The notes beneath the pieces were generated by a model that ran no database searches, was not told the origin of the DNA, and was given only the letters and a program-made list of their open reading frames with translations. From UBA1952 sp965246765 (lineage in GTDB: Bacteria; Bacteroidota; Bacteroidia; Chitinophagales; Chitinophagaceae), in contig CBDFFJ010000004.1 in NCBI GenBank assembly GCA_965246765.1, positions 434,001 through 498,000 of the forward strand: a DNA stretch of 64,000 nt. The letters are read 5' to 3'. The position numbers and the translations under genes were made by a program. Positions 44,855 through 53,146 of this stretch are shown in pieces; positions within the stretch are counted from its first letter, which is position 1, and each line of letters starts with the position of its first letter.

Positions 44855-44870
44855 ATCGCAATGTTACGAT
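44855..44870. promoter_or_regulatory. ArsR operator overlapping the -7 promoter element
   Basis: ATCGCAATGTTACGAT is a 16-bp imperfect palindrome (ATCGCAA with TTACGAT, 6 of 7 pairs) ending 3 bp before the arsR ATG. On the minus strand TAACATTG (44859-44866) within it resembles the Bacteroidota -7 box TAnnTTTG. Repressor binding would block the promoter. Confidence 0.5.
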
Positions 44871-44881
44871 AAAGAATTACA

Positions 44882-45250
44882 AACGATGAAGCAAGCTTAG
44901 CGGCCATTCTTTATGTGCAGGCTCTACAAAACAGGCTGATCACGGTCTTAGCTATAAAACAAAAAGTAGAACCTGAGTTGGCGCATTTAGAACGAGAGAA
45001 GCGGCGGCTTAACGCACATGACAACAGCAACAAGAGCTAACGGATAGAACACGGCTTTGATTTCCTGCGAAATCTGCCGGAACTCTTTACCAGCACGGAT
45101 TTGGAAGGAAAACACCGCCTTGTTGGTCCGACCTTCCCTCAAAAAAAGGTTTTTGAAAATGGAGAAGTTAGAACCAACGAACTACATCCAATTTTAATGC
45201 TTATGAACAAGTCTAATAAGAGATTAGGTGGCCAAAAAAGCAAAGCGCCG
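44882..45250 (+). pseudogene. Relic of the C-terminal part of a large serine recombinase
   Basis: One plus-strand frame reads AALQNRLITV-like sequence, then a charged helix (ELAHLEREKRRLN), a TAA at 45038-45040, then DFLRNLPELF and PTFPQKKVFENG. This is the order seen at the C-terminus of site-specific serine recombinases: zinc-ribbon or coiled-coil exit, then a NLPELY and IFPEK block. The catalytic N-terminal domain is absent and the reading frame is broken, so this is debris. It lies between arsR and tRNA-Asn and fills an otherwise gene-free 427-bp gap. Confidence 0.45.
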
Positions 45251-45268
45251 GATTGCTCCGGCGCTTTG
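45229..45268 (-). terminator. Terminator of tRNA-Asn
   Basis: A perfect 12-bp stem, CAAAGCGCCGGA (45241-45252 on the plus strand) with its complement at 45257-45268 and a 4-base loop, lies 10 bp after the tRNA. On the minus strand it is followed by CTTTTTT. This is a strong intrinsic terminator. Confidence 0.85.
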
Positions 45269-45278
45269 ACCAAAAAGG

Positions 45279-45352
45279 CTCCCCCTGTTGGACTCGAACC
45301 AACGACCCCCTGATTAACAGTCAAGTGCTCTAACCAACTGAGCTAAGGAGGA
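45279..45352 (-). tRNA. tRNA-Asn (anticodon GTT)
   Basis: The 74-nt cloverleaf reads TCCTCCT at the 5' end, the D arm GCTC..GAGC, the anticodon arm CTTGA-CTGTTAA-TCAGG with anticodon GTT, GTTCGAGTCC in the T arm, and AGGGGGA closing the acceptor stem with discriminator G. CCA is not encoded. A TAnnTTTG promoter element lies 29 bp upstream and a strong terminator downstream, so it is transcribed alone. Confidence 0.96.
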
Positions 45353-45380
45353 ATCCTGCATTCCTTCGTTGAAAGGACGG

Positions 45381-45388
45381 CAAAAATA
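45381..45388 (-). promoter_or_regulatory. -7 promoter element of tRNA-Asn
   Basis: On the minus strand TATTTTTG matches the Bacteroidota -7 consensus TAnnTTTG, 29 bp before the tRNA 5' end. A matching -33 TTG box was not clear. Confidence 0.5.
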
Positions 45389-45423
45389 TAGTCGCAAGCC
45401 TTTCGCGCCAAAAGTTTTTCTGT

Positions 45424-47391
45424 TCACTCTTCGTTACCGCCGGCCCATCGCAGATTTCGCCATAGAAAACCGGCGTCAACGCCGGCGGTATAACGCCGCG
45501 CATAGTCTGCTGCGAGCACAGTCTGCACCAGCCCATCAGGGCTATAGCCGGGAAGTTGGTTGTACGGCGGCAGAATAGCGGGCTTGATACGCGGCAGACC
45601 GGCGGCGCCTGGAAGCTTAACATCGTAGCCAACCCAGGTTTTCTGTCCGGCTAATACGGAAAACACGTTACGGATCAATCCTGGTCCGTCATGGACGATA
45701 AAGGCGAGTATGGGCGCGCTGATCAGGATAATGAGTGCAGTAACCAGGTCAAAGACGCGCTTGTTGCGCTGTTGGGCAAATTGCGACAGGGCGAACCTTC
45801 GGCCAGCGGTATAGAGATCGCCCGCCGCGTGACTGGAATTGGATCCGACAAAGCCACGACTGCCGGGCAGGTGAATCTTATACTCATAGCCAAAGCCGCA
45901 GCGCTGAATCTGGGCCAGAATATCCTGATAAGAGATATTGTCCGTACAGAAAATCACCTCGCCAATGCCGGCTGTGAACAAGAGCGGCTCAATATCCGAC
46001 AGTGCTCCGAGCGCAACATCTGTGCCGGCATCGCCTTCTGCAACCGCTATTCTGCCCGTCAGCTCCGGCGCGGCGGGCACTTTCTGTAGCAACATCGCAG
46101 CTTCCTCATAGGCACCGTTATTGCCTACGATTACGGCTTTGCGCAGCTCATCGTCAAACGGAATGAACCTTAGGATGCCGAGCCTGTAAAGCAGCTCATG
46201 CAGGCCCAGCAGCGCCACTGTGCCCACAACTCCGCTCAGCATGATCAGGCCGCGCGAATAGCGTAACGATGCATCCAGGAGACCATAGTAAGCCAATATC
46301 ACTACGGAACCGATAATCATCCCGCGCACCACGCGCAGCGGACGGTAAGGCTGGTCATAGCCGCCATTAAGCCAAAGCGCGGCGATCCATAATGCGATGT
46401 ATGCCGGAAAAGTAGCCAGGATAAAATTCGCCGGCGGCGGCTTTGCGCCTTTTACATGCCCTACCCAAAAATCCTTCATCAGCCAGAGCGTCACCAGAAG
46501 CACAAGCGCGTCAAAAAGCGGCATTCTCAGGATTCTGAAGATACTGCGCAGCACACCAACAACCGCCCGCAGCGCAATGCCGATCTGAATGGCGAAAATG
46601 AACATCCGTGCCTGGCCCTTAGAGTAGTTCTTGCGCACAAACGTAGCAAGCGCTTCGTTGAATATCCGGATGTAAGAGAGCGTGGCCTTGCGTGTACTTT
46701 CGCCTTTGTAATGCACCAGTGTGGCTTCAGGGAAATAGATATTCTGATAGCCCGCTTTCGTGATGCGGTAGGACAGGTCCACGTCTTCGCAATACATGAA
46801 GTAATCTTCGTCAAAAGCGCCGCCTGTTTGCGCCAGCACGCTCTGCCGCACCATCATGCAGCAGCCGGATAGCACTTCCACAGGCGCCGTTTCCCATTCA
46901 CCCACATGGACGGCATAATAGGCGTTGAAATACGGGGAGCGTGGAAATAGCCGGTTGATACCCGACGATTTAAAGAGCGCAACGCTCAACGTAGGAAAAG
47001 ATTTTTTCGCATCCGGGGCAAAGCGGCCTTTGCCATCAATTAGCCTCGGGCCGAGCGCGCCTGCGCCGGGATGCGCGTCCAGGTATGCGACCGTTTTCTC
47101 AAAGAAATCTTCCGGCATCACCGTATCGGGATTGAGGAAGAGGATGTATTCCCCTTTTGCAATCGCAACGCCCTGATTATTGGCACGCGAGAAGCCTGTA
47201 TTTTCCCTGTTTTCAATCCGGATAACCTGCGGAAAGCGGTCGCGCAGCATCTGTAGGCTATCATCGGCGGAATTATTGTCTACCACAATCACCTCCGCCG
47301 CCAGGCCTTTCACAGCCTTTAGTACGCTGTCCACACACACCTCCAGAAAGTAGCGGACGTTGTAATTGACGATGATTATGGAAACCTTCAT
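45424..47391 (-). CDS. GT2 glycosyltransferase fused to a degenerate polyprenyl-sugar-transferase-like module
   Basis: The protein has 655 residues from the ATG at 47391 (MKVSIIIVNYN). Residues 1-270 are a rhamnosyltransferase-type GT2: VIVVDNNSADDS, LFLNPDTVMPEDF (DxD-like), CCMMVRQSV and EDVDLSYRI. About 280-400 has several membrane helices. Then a nucleotide-binding-like segment (AVIVGNNGAYEEAAMLL) and a KRVFDLVTALI helix follow, as in WcaJ/PssY initiating transferases. The catalytic stretch of those enzymes (RxG..F..yKfRTM) is not present; it is replaced by a short GQKTWVGYD...LPRIKP tail. The second half may therefore be non-catalytic. Confidence 0.82.
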   Translation of the reverse strand: MKVSIIIVNYNVRYFLEVCVDSVLKAVKGLAAEVIVVDNNSADDSLQMLRDRFPQVIRIENRENTGFSRANNQGVAIAKGEYILFLNPDTVMPEDFFEKTVAYLDAHPGAGALGPRLIDGKGRFAPDAKKSFPTLSVALFKSSGINRLFPRSPYFNAYYAVHVGEWETAPVEVLSGCCMMVRQSVLAQTGGAFDEDYFMYCEDVDLSYRITKAGYQNIYFPEATLVHYKGESTRKATLSYIRIFNEALATFVRKNYSKGQARMFIFAIQIGIALRAVVGVLRSIFRILRMPLFDALVLLVTLWLMKDFWVGHVKGAKPPPANFILATFPAYIALWIAALWLNGGYDQPYRPLRVVRGMIIGSVVILAYYGLLDASLRYSRGLIMLSGVVGTVALLGLHELLYRLGILRFIPFDDELRKAVIVGNNGAYEEAAMLLQKVPAAPELTGRIAVAEGDAGTDVALGALSDIEPLLFTAGIGEVIFCTDNISYQDILAQIQRCGFGYEYKIHLPGSRGFVGSNSSHAAGDLYTAGRRFALSQFAQQRNKRVFDLVTALIILISAPILAFIVHDGPGLIRNVFSVLAGQKTWVGYDVKLPGAAGLPRIKPAILPPYNQLPGYSPDGLVQTVLAADYARRYTAGVDAGFLWRNLRWAGGNEE

Positions 47392-47508
47392 GCGCGGCGG
47401 ACTGCGGGCGAAAATAGCATCTCGTTTCATAACGGCTCAGGTGTAGAAACATTGTGAAGAACGTTGCAGTGCAGACGCTAAGCCTCGGCAGCGGCATAAC
47501 TTCGCCAA

Positions 47509-48552
47509 ATGAAGAATCTACGGCATTTGAGCCTGGCGGAGATTGAGTCTTTACTGAAAGAATGGGGCGAGCCTCGGTTTCGTGCAGGACAGATATGGGA
47601 ATGGCTCTGGAAGAAGGGCGCAGGCAGTATCGGAGAGATGAGCAATCTGTCAAAAGCATTGCGTGAGCGCCTCGGCAGCGAATATGGCATTCCGAAAGTC
47701 GTGATCCACCATAGCCAGTTTTCATCGGATGGCACCATCAAGAACCGCCTGCAGCTGCACGACGGCCATTATGTGGAGAGCGTGCTCATTCCTACGGAAA
47801 AGCGGGTTACCGTGTGCGTGTCCAGCCAGGTAGGATGCTCGCTGAGCTGTAAGTTTTGCGCTACCGGGTACATGCCCCGGCTGCGCAATCTGGATTTTGA
47901 TGAGATTGTAGATGAGGTGACGCTCGCGCAGGCCCAGGCGATGGAGCACTACGGCCGTCCGCTTACGAACATCGTGTATATGGGCATGGGCGAGCCGCTG
48001 CTGAATTATAAAGCCATGCTGCGCTCCGTAGAGCGAATTACAGCGCCGGACGGTCTGGGCATGAGCGCTAAGCGCATTACAGTCTCCACGGCGGGCGTGG
48101 CGAAGATGATCCGCCAACTGGGCGACGACGGTGTCCGCTTTAAGCTGGCCCTTAGCCTGCATGCCGCTAACGATGCGAAGCGCGACGAGATCATGCCGAT
48201 TAACGAGAGTAATAATCTGAAGGCAGTAATTGACGCACTAAACCATTTTTATAAGCTCACCGGCAACGAGATTACGCTGGAATACATCCTGTTCAAGAAT
48301 GTCAACGACAGCCTTGCTGATGCGGATGAGCTGGTAAAAGTCTATCGCCAGGTGCCTGCAGACCTTGTGAACATCATTGAGTACAACACGATTGAGGCCG
48401 CTGACTTTATGAAGCCCGAAGAAGATGTTGTAGCCTCTTTTATGAAGTATCTGGATGGCAAAAAGGTAAATGCCCGACTCCGCCGCAGCCGCGGAAAGGA
48501 TATTGATGCGGCTTGTGGACAGCTCGCCAATGTAAATCATGAGGTGAATTAA
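47509..48552 (+). CDS. rlmN: Dual-specificity 23S rRNA/tRNA adenine C2-methyltransferase RlmN
   Basis: The 347-residue radical SAM enzyme methylates A2503 of 23S rRNA and A37 of some tRNAs. The cluster motif is CSLSCKFC within VGCSLSCKFCATG (about 108-120). GMGEPLLNY gives the AdoMet contact, and the methyl-carrying Cys is in DIDAACGQLAN near the C-terminus. N-terminal RNA-binding blocks (FRAGQIWEWLWKKGA) are standard. It is divergent from the glycosyltransferase fusion and followed by a strong terminator. Confidence 0.96.
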   Translation: MKNLRHLSLAEIESLLKEWGEPRFRAGQIWEWLWKKGAGSIGEMSNLSKALRERLGSEYGIPKVVIHHSQFSSDGTIKNRLQLHDGHYVESVLIPTEKRVTVCVSSQVGCSLSCKFCATGYMPRLRNLDFDEIVDEVTLAQAQAMEHYGRPLTNIVYMGMGEPLLNYKAMLRSVERITAPDGLGMSAKRITVSTAGVAKMIRQLGDDGVRFKLALSLHAANDAKRDEIMPINESNNLKAVIDALNHFYKLTGNEITLEYILFKNVNDSLADADELVKVYRQVPADLVNIIEYNTIEAADFMKPEEDVVASFMKYLDGKKVNARLRRSRGKDIDAACGQLANVNHEVN

Positions 48553-48583
48553 GGCCTCTGACAATTACATTGACCACCCTACA

Positions 48584-48623
48584 TTGAAATGCCTGCTTCA
48601 ACTAAACAGGCATTTCAATTTTT
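48584..48623 (+). terminator. Terminator of rlmN
   Basis: TTGAAATGCCTG (48584-48595) pairs perfectly with CAGGCATTTCAA (48607-48618), followed by TTTTT. It lies between convergent genes. On the other strand the stem is preceded by a matching A-run, so it mainly serves rlmN, 31 bp after its stop. Confidence 0.85.
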
Positions 48624-48641
48624 CAGGCTACAAGGCGCTGC

Positions 48642-51272
48642 TTATTGCCTGAAAAATCTCAGTACATCTACCCTTCCCTCCCCTCCGTGACGTATGCTCA
48701 CGTTGTAAGCCCCTGCCGGAAGCAGAGCGCCCGGCAGCGTCCATTTGTTGCTTCCCGGCATTGCGCCATACGCAGCTTTGTACACAACAGCGCCCGTGAT
48801 GCTCGTAATGATGATCTGCACATCTTCCGGCACGGCTGCCGTGTATTGCAGCGAAGCGTCGCTGTTAGACGGATTGGGCGCAATGTTGATTTGCGTAGCG
48901 GAAGTGCTGCGGGAGATCGGGACGACATTTGAATAAGACACGCTGCCATCCCTGCCGGTGGCGGACAAGCGGTAATAGCTGGTGCCGGCTGTATAGTTCT
49001 CATCCCTGAAATCCTGCTGCATGGTGCTCTTGTCAGCGGCCTGCGCAAAGCTTGCAATCGTCTCAAAGCTTTTGCCGTCCGCGCTGCGCTCAAGGGCAAT
49101 CGCGCTAAGATTTGACTGAATGATAGTCCAACTTAAAACATTTACAGCCTGATCCGCTCTGCCGTCAAATTGCAGTACCTGCATTGGCAGCGCCGTTCCG
49201 GTAAAAGAGAGGCTGAATGATGCCTTAGTGCTTTCCAGGCCATCGGCCACGATCAGGTAGCTGGTATTTGCTGCCAGGCCGCTTATAGCGGTAAGCGTGC
49301 CGTTCGCATTAAAGGTTCTGTAAGCAATGGGGGCTGGATACGCGCCGCCGGTCGGGCAACTGGATGCCTGATATACAGCCAGACTTACGCCTGCCCCGCT
49401 GCAGGCACTCTGCGCGACTGGCGACGTAGCGTAGCCGCTGACTCTGATAGTGAGCGCACCGCCGGTGGACGCTGTCTTGAACGCGTAATACTGGGTATTG
49501 GTAAGTGAGGTATTATTTCCCGTTCCGTCATAAGCCGTTGCCTGCGGGTCTGTTGTACGATTGTATGTGGCCAAAGAGAGATCAAACGCGACACTGTTGC
49601 CTGAAAGCGGCAGCGTGCTGCCAAATGTTACGGCGCTGCACTCATCGCGGGACGCCGAAGATGTGGCAAGCGGCGTCATCTCTGCATAGGCGATCCCACA
49701 GTTGCCGTAAATATTGCTGCTCGTTGCTACCGCATACTGGCCGCAGCTCAGCAGGGCATTATCCGGCGAGGTCCGCTTCGTTCCATTAGTCAGCGCATAA
49801 TGCATAACAGCCGCGGGATTATAAGCGGGCAAACTGCTGCCGGTCCCTGCTTCAATGATGTGGTTCTGACTTTCGGCGTGTCCAAGCTCATGCAGCAAAA
49901 CCGTTTCAAGGTCGTAAGCATTATAATCCGTAGAGGCTGGCGGGCAAGGGCCGCTGACAAACGTAATAGTTGATGTTCCGCCTGTGGAAACTGCGTTGTT
50001 ACGGATGGTTATATCAAAGCCCCGTTTTTGCGCGCCATATATGGTATTGCCACACTTGGTGTAATAAGAATAGCAAACGCCCAGGGTTCCGGAGCCCAAT
50101 ACCGACACTCCGGTATTTGTATTATCAAACTGAATGATGTTGTATTTATCGCTGGTGACGGTTTGAAGCGTGGTATTATTTACGCTGTCAGTTACGTTGA
50201 AGCCTATAAGCTGCCTGTGCGTGTTCAGCGCACGCTGAAAAGCCGCCTGCTCGTTTGATCCCACAATATTTACCCCGCCCCCGGCAGTTGAGGTGCTGTA
50301 GGTAATCGTATAGCCACCGCTGCTGTTATAGCTCATCAGATTCACCTCCTCCGGCCCGGAGCTGACGCCTGCGCCGAAGTCAACCGACATCACCGCATAA
50401 TCAACAATAAGACTGGTGCCCGAAGTGCCGGATACGGCGCCGTTGTCCACCACCTGAATGGTACCGGTACCGGCATTCTGAGGCACCTTGATGATGATTT
50501 GGGTGTTTGACCAGGAGGTAACCAGAGCGCTGCTGTAGGGAATAGAAATAGTTCCGGAGCTAACATCCGGATTCCGGAACAGGACCGCCGCAGACCCGGA
50601 TGCTGTGCCAAATCCGCTGCCATTGATGGTTAGGGTGTTATTAGCGGGACTGCTGTGCGCCCCCGCCCGCACATGCGTTGGCGAGAAACCCGTGATAGAA
50701 GGCGCTTCCGTTTTCATCGGCAGCTTAATCTCAACGTCTTCTGAGCTGCCGACGATTGTATAAGGATGCCCCGCCCGGGATATTAGCTGCGTGTACAGGT
50801 CGTCTTTAATGCTCGCATATGAGACAAATGGGGCGGCTGCGCTGTGGGCGATTTTATCATAGCCAAAAAAGCCCTGCATTGACGAGTAAACATCGTATAG
50901 AAGGCGGCCCGATACCGGCGCGTGCAGTCCGAGGCTGTTCGGCTGAAGAAAAAACACCCCCTGGTCGCCAACCGAAAGCGCCAATAAGTCAGAGGCGGTC
51001 ACACCATCCGTACCCACAATGCCGCCTACGGTCATTACTTCAAGCGTGGACGCTGCTGCATTGCCTGAGAACACTTTAGAGAGTGACACCGTGCTGGCCG
51101 TATATATCATAGTGTGCGCCGGATTCCAAAAGCAATACCGGTCTACTACTTTCCCCTCTGCAATCAAAGAGGCATTCTGAAACTTTTCTTCAAAAGGCAC
51201 TTGATAAAGCTGCGCTCTGGCTACTGAAGAAACAGCAAGCATCGCCGCACATATACTTAATAATCTTTTCAT
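48642..51272 (-). CDS. Secreted HExxH protein with IPT/TIG domain and type IX sorting tail
   Basis: The protein has 876 residues from the ATG at 51272 (MKRLLSIC; the frame is open to 51287). After the signal peptide come a ~180-residue N-terminal region, an IPT/TIG domain (about 190-300, PSITGFSPTHVRAG and NTLTINGSGFGTASG), then a metzincin-like zinc site, LLHELGHAESQNH (HExxHxxxxxH). A beta-sandwich region of about 100 residues and a C-terminal Por sorting domain (INIAPNPSNSDASLQY) follow. It should be exported by the type IX system. Peptidase activity is likely from the full zinc motif, not proven. Confidence 0.85.
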   Translation of the reverse strand: MKRLLSICAAMLAVSSVARAQLYQVPFEEKFQNASLIAEGKVVDRYCFWNPAHTMIYTASTVSLSKVFSGNAAASTLEVMTVGGIVGTDGVTASDLLALSVGDQGVFFLQPNSLGLHAPVSGRLLYDVYSSMQGFFGYDKIAHSAAAPFVSYASIKDDLYTQLISRAGHPYTIVGSSEDVEIKLPMKTEAPSITGFSPTHVRAGAHSSPANNTLTINGSGFGTASGSAAVLFRNPDVSSGTISIPYSSALVTSWSNTQIIIKVPQNAGTGTIQVVDNGAVSGTSGTSLIVDYAVMSVDFGAGVSSGPEEVNLMSYNSSGGYTITYSTSTAGGGVNIVGSNEQAAFQRALNTHRQLIGFNVTDSVNNTTLQTVTSDKYNIIQFDNTNTGVSVLGSGTLGVCYSYYTKCGNTIYGAQKRGFDITIRNNAVSTGGTSTITFVSGPCPPASTDYNAYDLETVLLHELGHAESQNHIIEAGTGSSLPAYNPAAVMHYALTNGTKRTSPDNALLSCGQYAVATSSNIYGNCGIAYAEMTPLATSSASRDECSAVTFGSTLPLSGNSVAFDLSLATYNRTTDPQATAYDGTGNNTSLTNTQYYAFKTASTGGALTIRVSGYATSPVAQSACSGAGVSLAVYQASSCPTGGAYPAPIAYRTFNANGTLTAISGLAANTSYLIVADGLESTKASFSLSFTGTALPMQVLQFDGRADQAVNVLSWTIIQSNLSAIALERSADGKSFETIASFAQAADKSTMQQDFRDENYTAGTSYYRLSATGRDGSVSYSNVVPISRSTSATQINIAPNPSNSDASLQYTAAVPEDVQIIITSITGAVVYKAAYGAMPGSNKWTLPGALLPAGAYNVSIRHGGEGRVDVLRFFRQ

Positions 51273-51444
51273 AATATACGCTTTCATACGAAGATAATTA
51301 TCCGTTCATTTAAAAAAGAAGACGTTTTGAAAAAGCAGAAACAAACTACTCATGCCGGACACAAATAGTCGTCAAGGCTGACCTGATGACCTGTCTAGGC
51401 CTTAGATGAATCATCTCCGAAAAACCAGCGCCGGCGATGAACGA

Positions 51445-52446
51445 TTATATGCCATCGTAAGCCCACCGGATATAGACAGAGCCCCAGGTGAAGCCGCCGC
51501 CAAAAGCAGCAAGTACAATGTTGTCGCCCTTTCGCAGCTGTGGCTCCCATTCCCACATACAAAGCGGCAGCGTGCCGTTCGTGGTATTGCCGAAGCGCTC
51601 AATATTTATCATCACCTTGGCGGGGTCAACGCCCATACGCTCGCGGGTAGCATCAATGATGCGCTTGTTTGCCTGATGCGGAATGAGCCAGGTCACATCA
51701 TCGGAAGTCAATCCATTCCGCTCCATGATTTCAGCGGAAACGTCCGCCATATTCTTCACGGCGAACTTGAATACTGTCTGCCCCTCCTGATAAACGTAAT
51801 GCTCCTTCGCCATCACCGTCTCCATCGTAGCAGGACGCGCGGAGCCGCCGGCTTTCTGATGCAGATGCGCGCGGCCGGCGCCATCGCTGCGGAGCACGGC
51901 ATCAATGATTCCATGGCCACTATCGTCCGGTTCCAACAATACGCAGCCTGCACCGTCTCCGAAGATGATGGACGTTGCCCGGTCTTCGTAATTCATGATA
52001 GAGCTCATCTTGTCACCGCCGATGACGAGCACCTTTTTATGCCTGCCGGTTTCTATAAACTGTGTCCCGGTTGTCAGCGCGAAGATGAAGCCGCTGCAGG
52101 CCGCGTTTACATCGTAGCCCCATGCGTTTGTCAGGCCGGCTTTATCGCAAATCACATTCGCAGTAGCCGGAAACTGCATGTCCGGTGTTGTGGTAGCGCA
52201 GATAACGAGCTCAATATCTAACGGAGAAATATCAGGGCGCTTTGAAAGCAGGTTTTTAATCGCGCCGACCGCCATCTCCGAGGTGCCCATATCAGCGCCT
52301 TTTAGAATGCGGCGCTCTTTGATGCCGGTGCGGCTTTGAATCCACTCATCCGTGGTGTCCATCATCGTTACCAGCTCGGCATTGGTGAGCACATAGTCGG
52401 GAACGTATCCGCCCACGGCGGTGATGGCTGCATGGATTTTAGACAT
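51445..52446 (-). CDS. fabH: Beta-ketoacyl-ACP synthase III
   Basis: The 333-residue protein starts fatty-acid synthesis by condensing an acyl-CoA with malonyl-ACP. The Cys-His-Asn triad is visible: AACSGFIFAL (Cys about 117), LIPHQANKRI (His about 252) and FGNTTNGTLP (Asn about 282). GIKERRILKG near the N-terminus and GGGFTWGSVYI at the end are typical. The start ATG at 52446 lies 8 bp after a TACTTTCG promoter-like element. fabG is nearby on the same strand but separated by a candidate small RNA and a hypothetical gene. Confidence 0.95.
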   Translation of the reverse strand: MSKIHAAITAVGGYVPDYVLTNAELVTMMDTTDEWIQSRTGIKERRILKGADMGTSEMAVGAIKNLLSKRPDISPLDIELVICATTTPDMQFPATANVICDKAGLTNAWGYDVNAACSGFIFALTTGTQFIETGRHKKVLVIGGDKMSSIMNYEDRATSIIFGDGAGCVLLEPDDSGHGIIDAVLRSDGAGRAHLHQKAGGSARPATMETVMAKEHYVYQEGQTVFKFAVKNMADVSAEIMERNGLTSDDVTWLIPHQANKRIIDATRERMGVDPAKVMINIERFGNTTNGTLPLCMWEWEPQLRKGDNIVLAAFGGGFTWGSVYIRWAYDGI

Positions 52447-52453
52447 AGGGCTG

Positions 52454-52461
52454 CGAAAGTA
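52454..52461 (-). promoter_or_regulatory. -7 promoter-like element of fabH
   Basis: On the minus strand TACTTTCG matches TAnnTTTG at 7 of 8 positions and ends 8 bp before the ATG, implying a very short leader. Confidence 0.4.
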
Positions 52462-52540
52462 AACCGGATTGACAGGATTGGAGGGATTGCCCGGTTTGGA
52501 ATTTGTGTTTCAAAAAGCCTAGATTTTATTGCCGAATGGC

Positions 52541-52605
52541 TATATTTGTGCTGTCGGGAGTGCGCTCCGGGCATCCCCCCGCCGGAAACGGTGGGGATTT
52601 TTTTT
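52541..52605 (+). ncRNA. Candidate short RNA: promoter element, two hairpins, T-tract
   Basis: TATATTTG (52541-52548) is a perfect match to the -7 consensus. About 6 bp later a possible transcript starts with GGAGTGCGCTCC (stem GGAG/CTCC), then an ATCCCC...GGGGAT hairpin with a GAAA-containing loop (52573-52597) and eight T at 52598-52605. The whole unit would be about 50 nt and contains no ORF. It lies between fabH and the hypothetical gene, antisense to both. It could be a small RNA or a stand-alone terminator. It lacks the SRP and 6S signatures I know. Confidence 0.4.
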
Positions 52606-52608
52606 GCG

Positions 52609-53139
52609 CTATACCTCGTGGACATCGCCGGATGGTTCAACTATGAGCACCCGCTCAATTTTGTAGCGTACCAAGCGATTAAAATTATTGCTGCGCATAT
52701 AACCTTCAGCGCGACGTTTCAAAATCGCTATATCATAATCGTGATGAAGAAGAACAATAATGTTTGGCGACTGCTTCTTTCCATTGTGTAGCATCCCCGT
52801 AAACTCATCCGGGCGAAAAGCGCCTTCGTAAGATTCTAACACCCAAAATTGACCATTGAAAATCAGGTCGGGTAGCTTTCCTACGATGGGTACATTGGCA
52901 TAAAACAGGTCGTAACGCTCATCAAACTGGTTGTCAAATTGCGGCGGAATAAAGACTTCAGTATTGTAATGATGCGCGATTGCATCAGCAACCATTAAAC
53001 GGTGTTGCCAGTCAAGCTCTTTGCGCATTAGCTCATGCTCGCTTTTCGTCGGCCTGAACCGTAGCAAGGTCACATACACAGCGCCCCGCTGCCAATTGCG
53101 GGCAGTCAGTACTTCATAAGAAATTGCTGCTCTGCTCAT
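52609..53139 (-). CDS. Hypothetical protein, possible PD-(D/E)XK-like fold
   Basis: The 176-residue protein has no signal or membrane segment. GKLPDLIFNGQFWVLESYEG has the PD...E-x layout of PD-(D/E)XK nucleases such as the CdiA C-terminal toxins and some phage head proteins, but the expected Lys after the Glu is Ser-Tyr, so catalysis is doubtful. It starts 7 bp after the fabG stop and is probably co-transcribed with fabG. I cannot name the family. Confidence 0.55.
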   Translation of the reverse strand: MSRAAISYEVLTARNWQRGAVYVTLLRFRPTKSEHELMRKELDWQHRLMVADAIAHHYNTEVFIPPQFDNQFDERYDLFYANVPIVGKLPDLIFNGQFWVLESYEGAFRPDEFTGMLHNGKKQSPNIIVLLHHDYDIAILKRRAEGYMRSNNFNRLVRYKIERVLIVEPSGDVHEV

Positions 53140-53146
53140 CGCCGCT

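Noticed and set aside
52541..52605. Signal recognition particle RNA or 6S RNA
   Set aside because: It lacks the conserved SRP asymmetric loop and GGAAG apex and is far too short for 6S.
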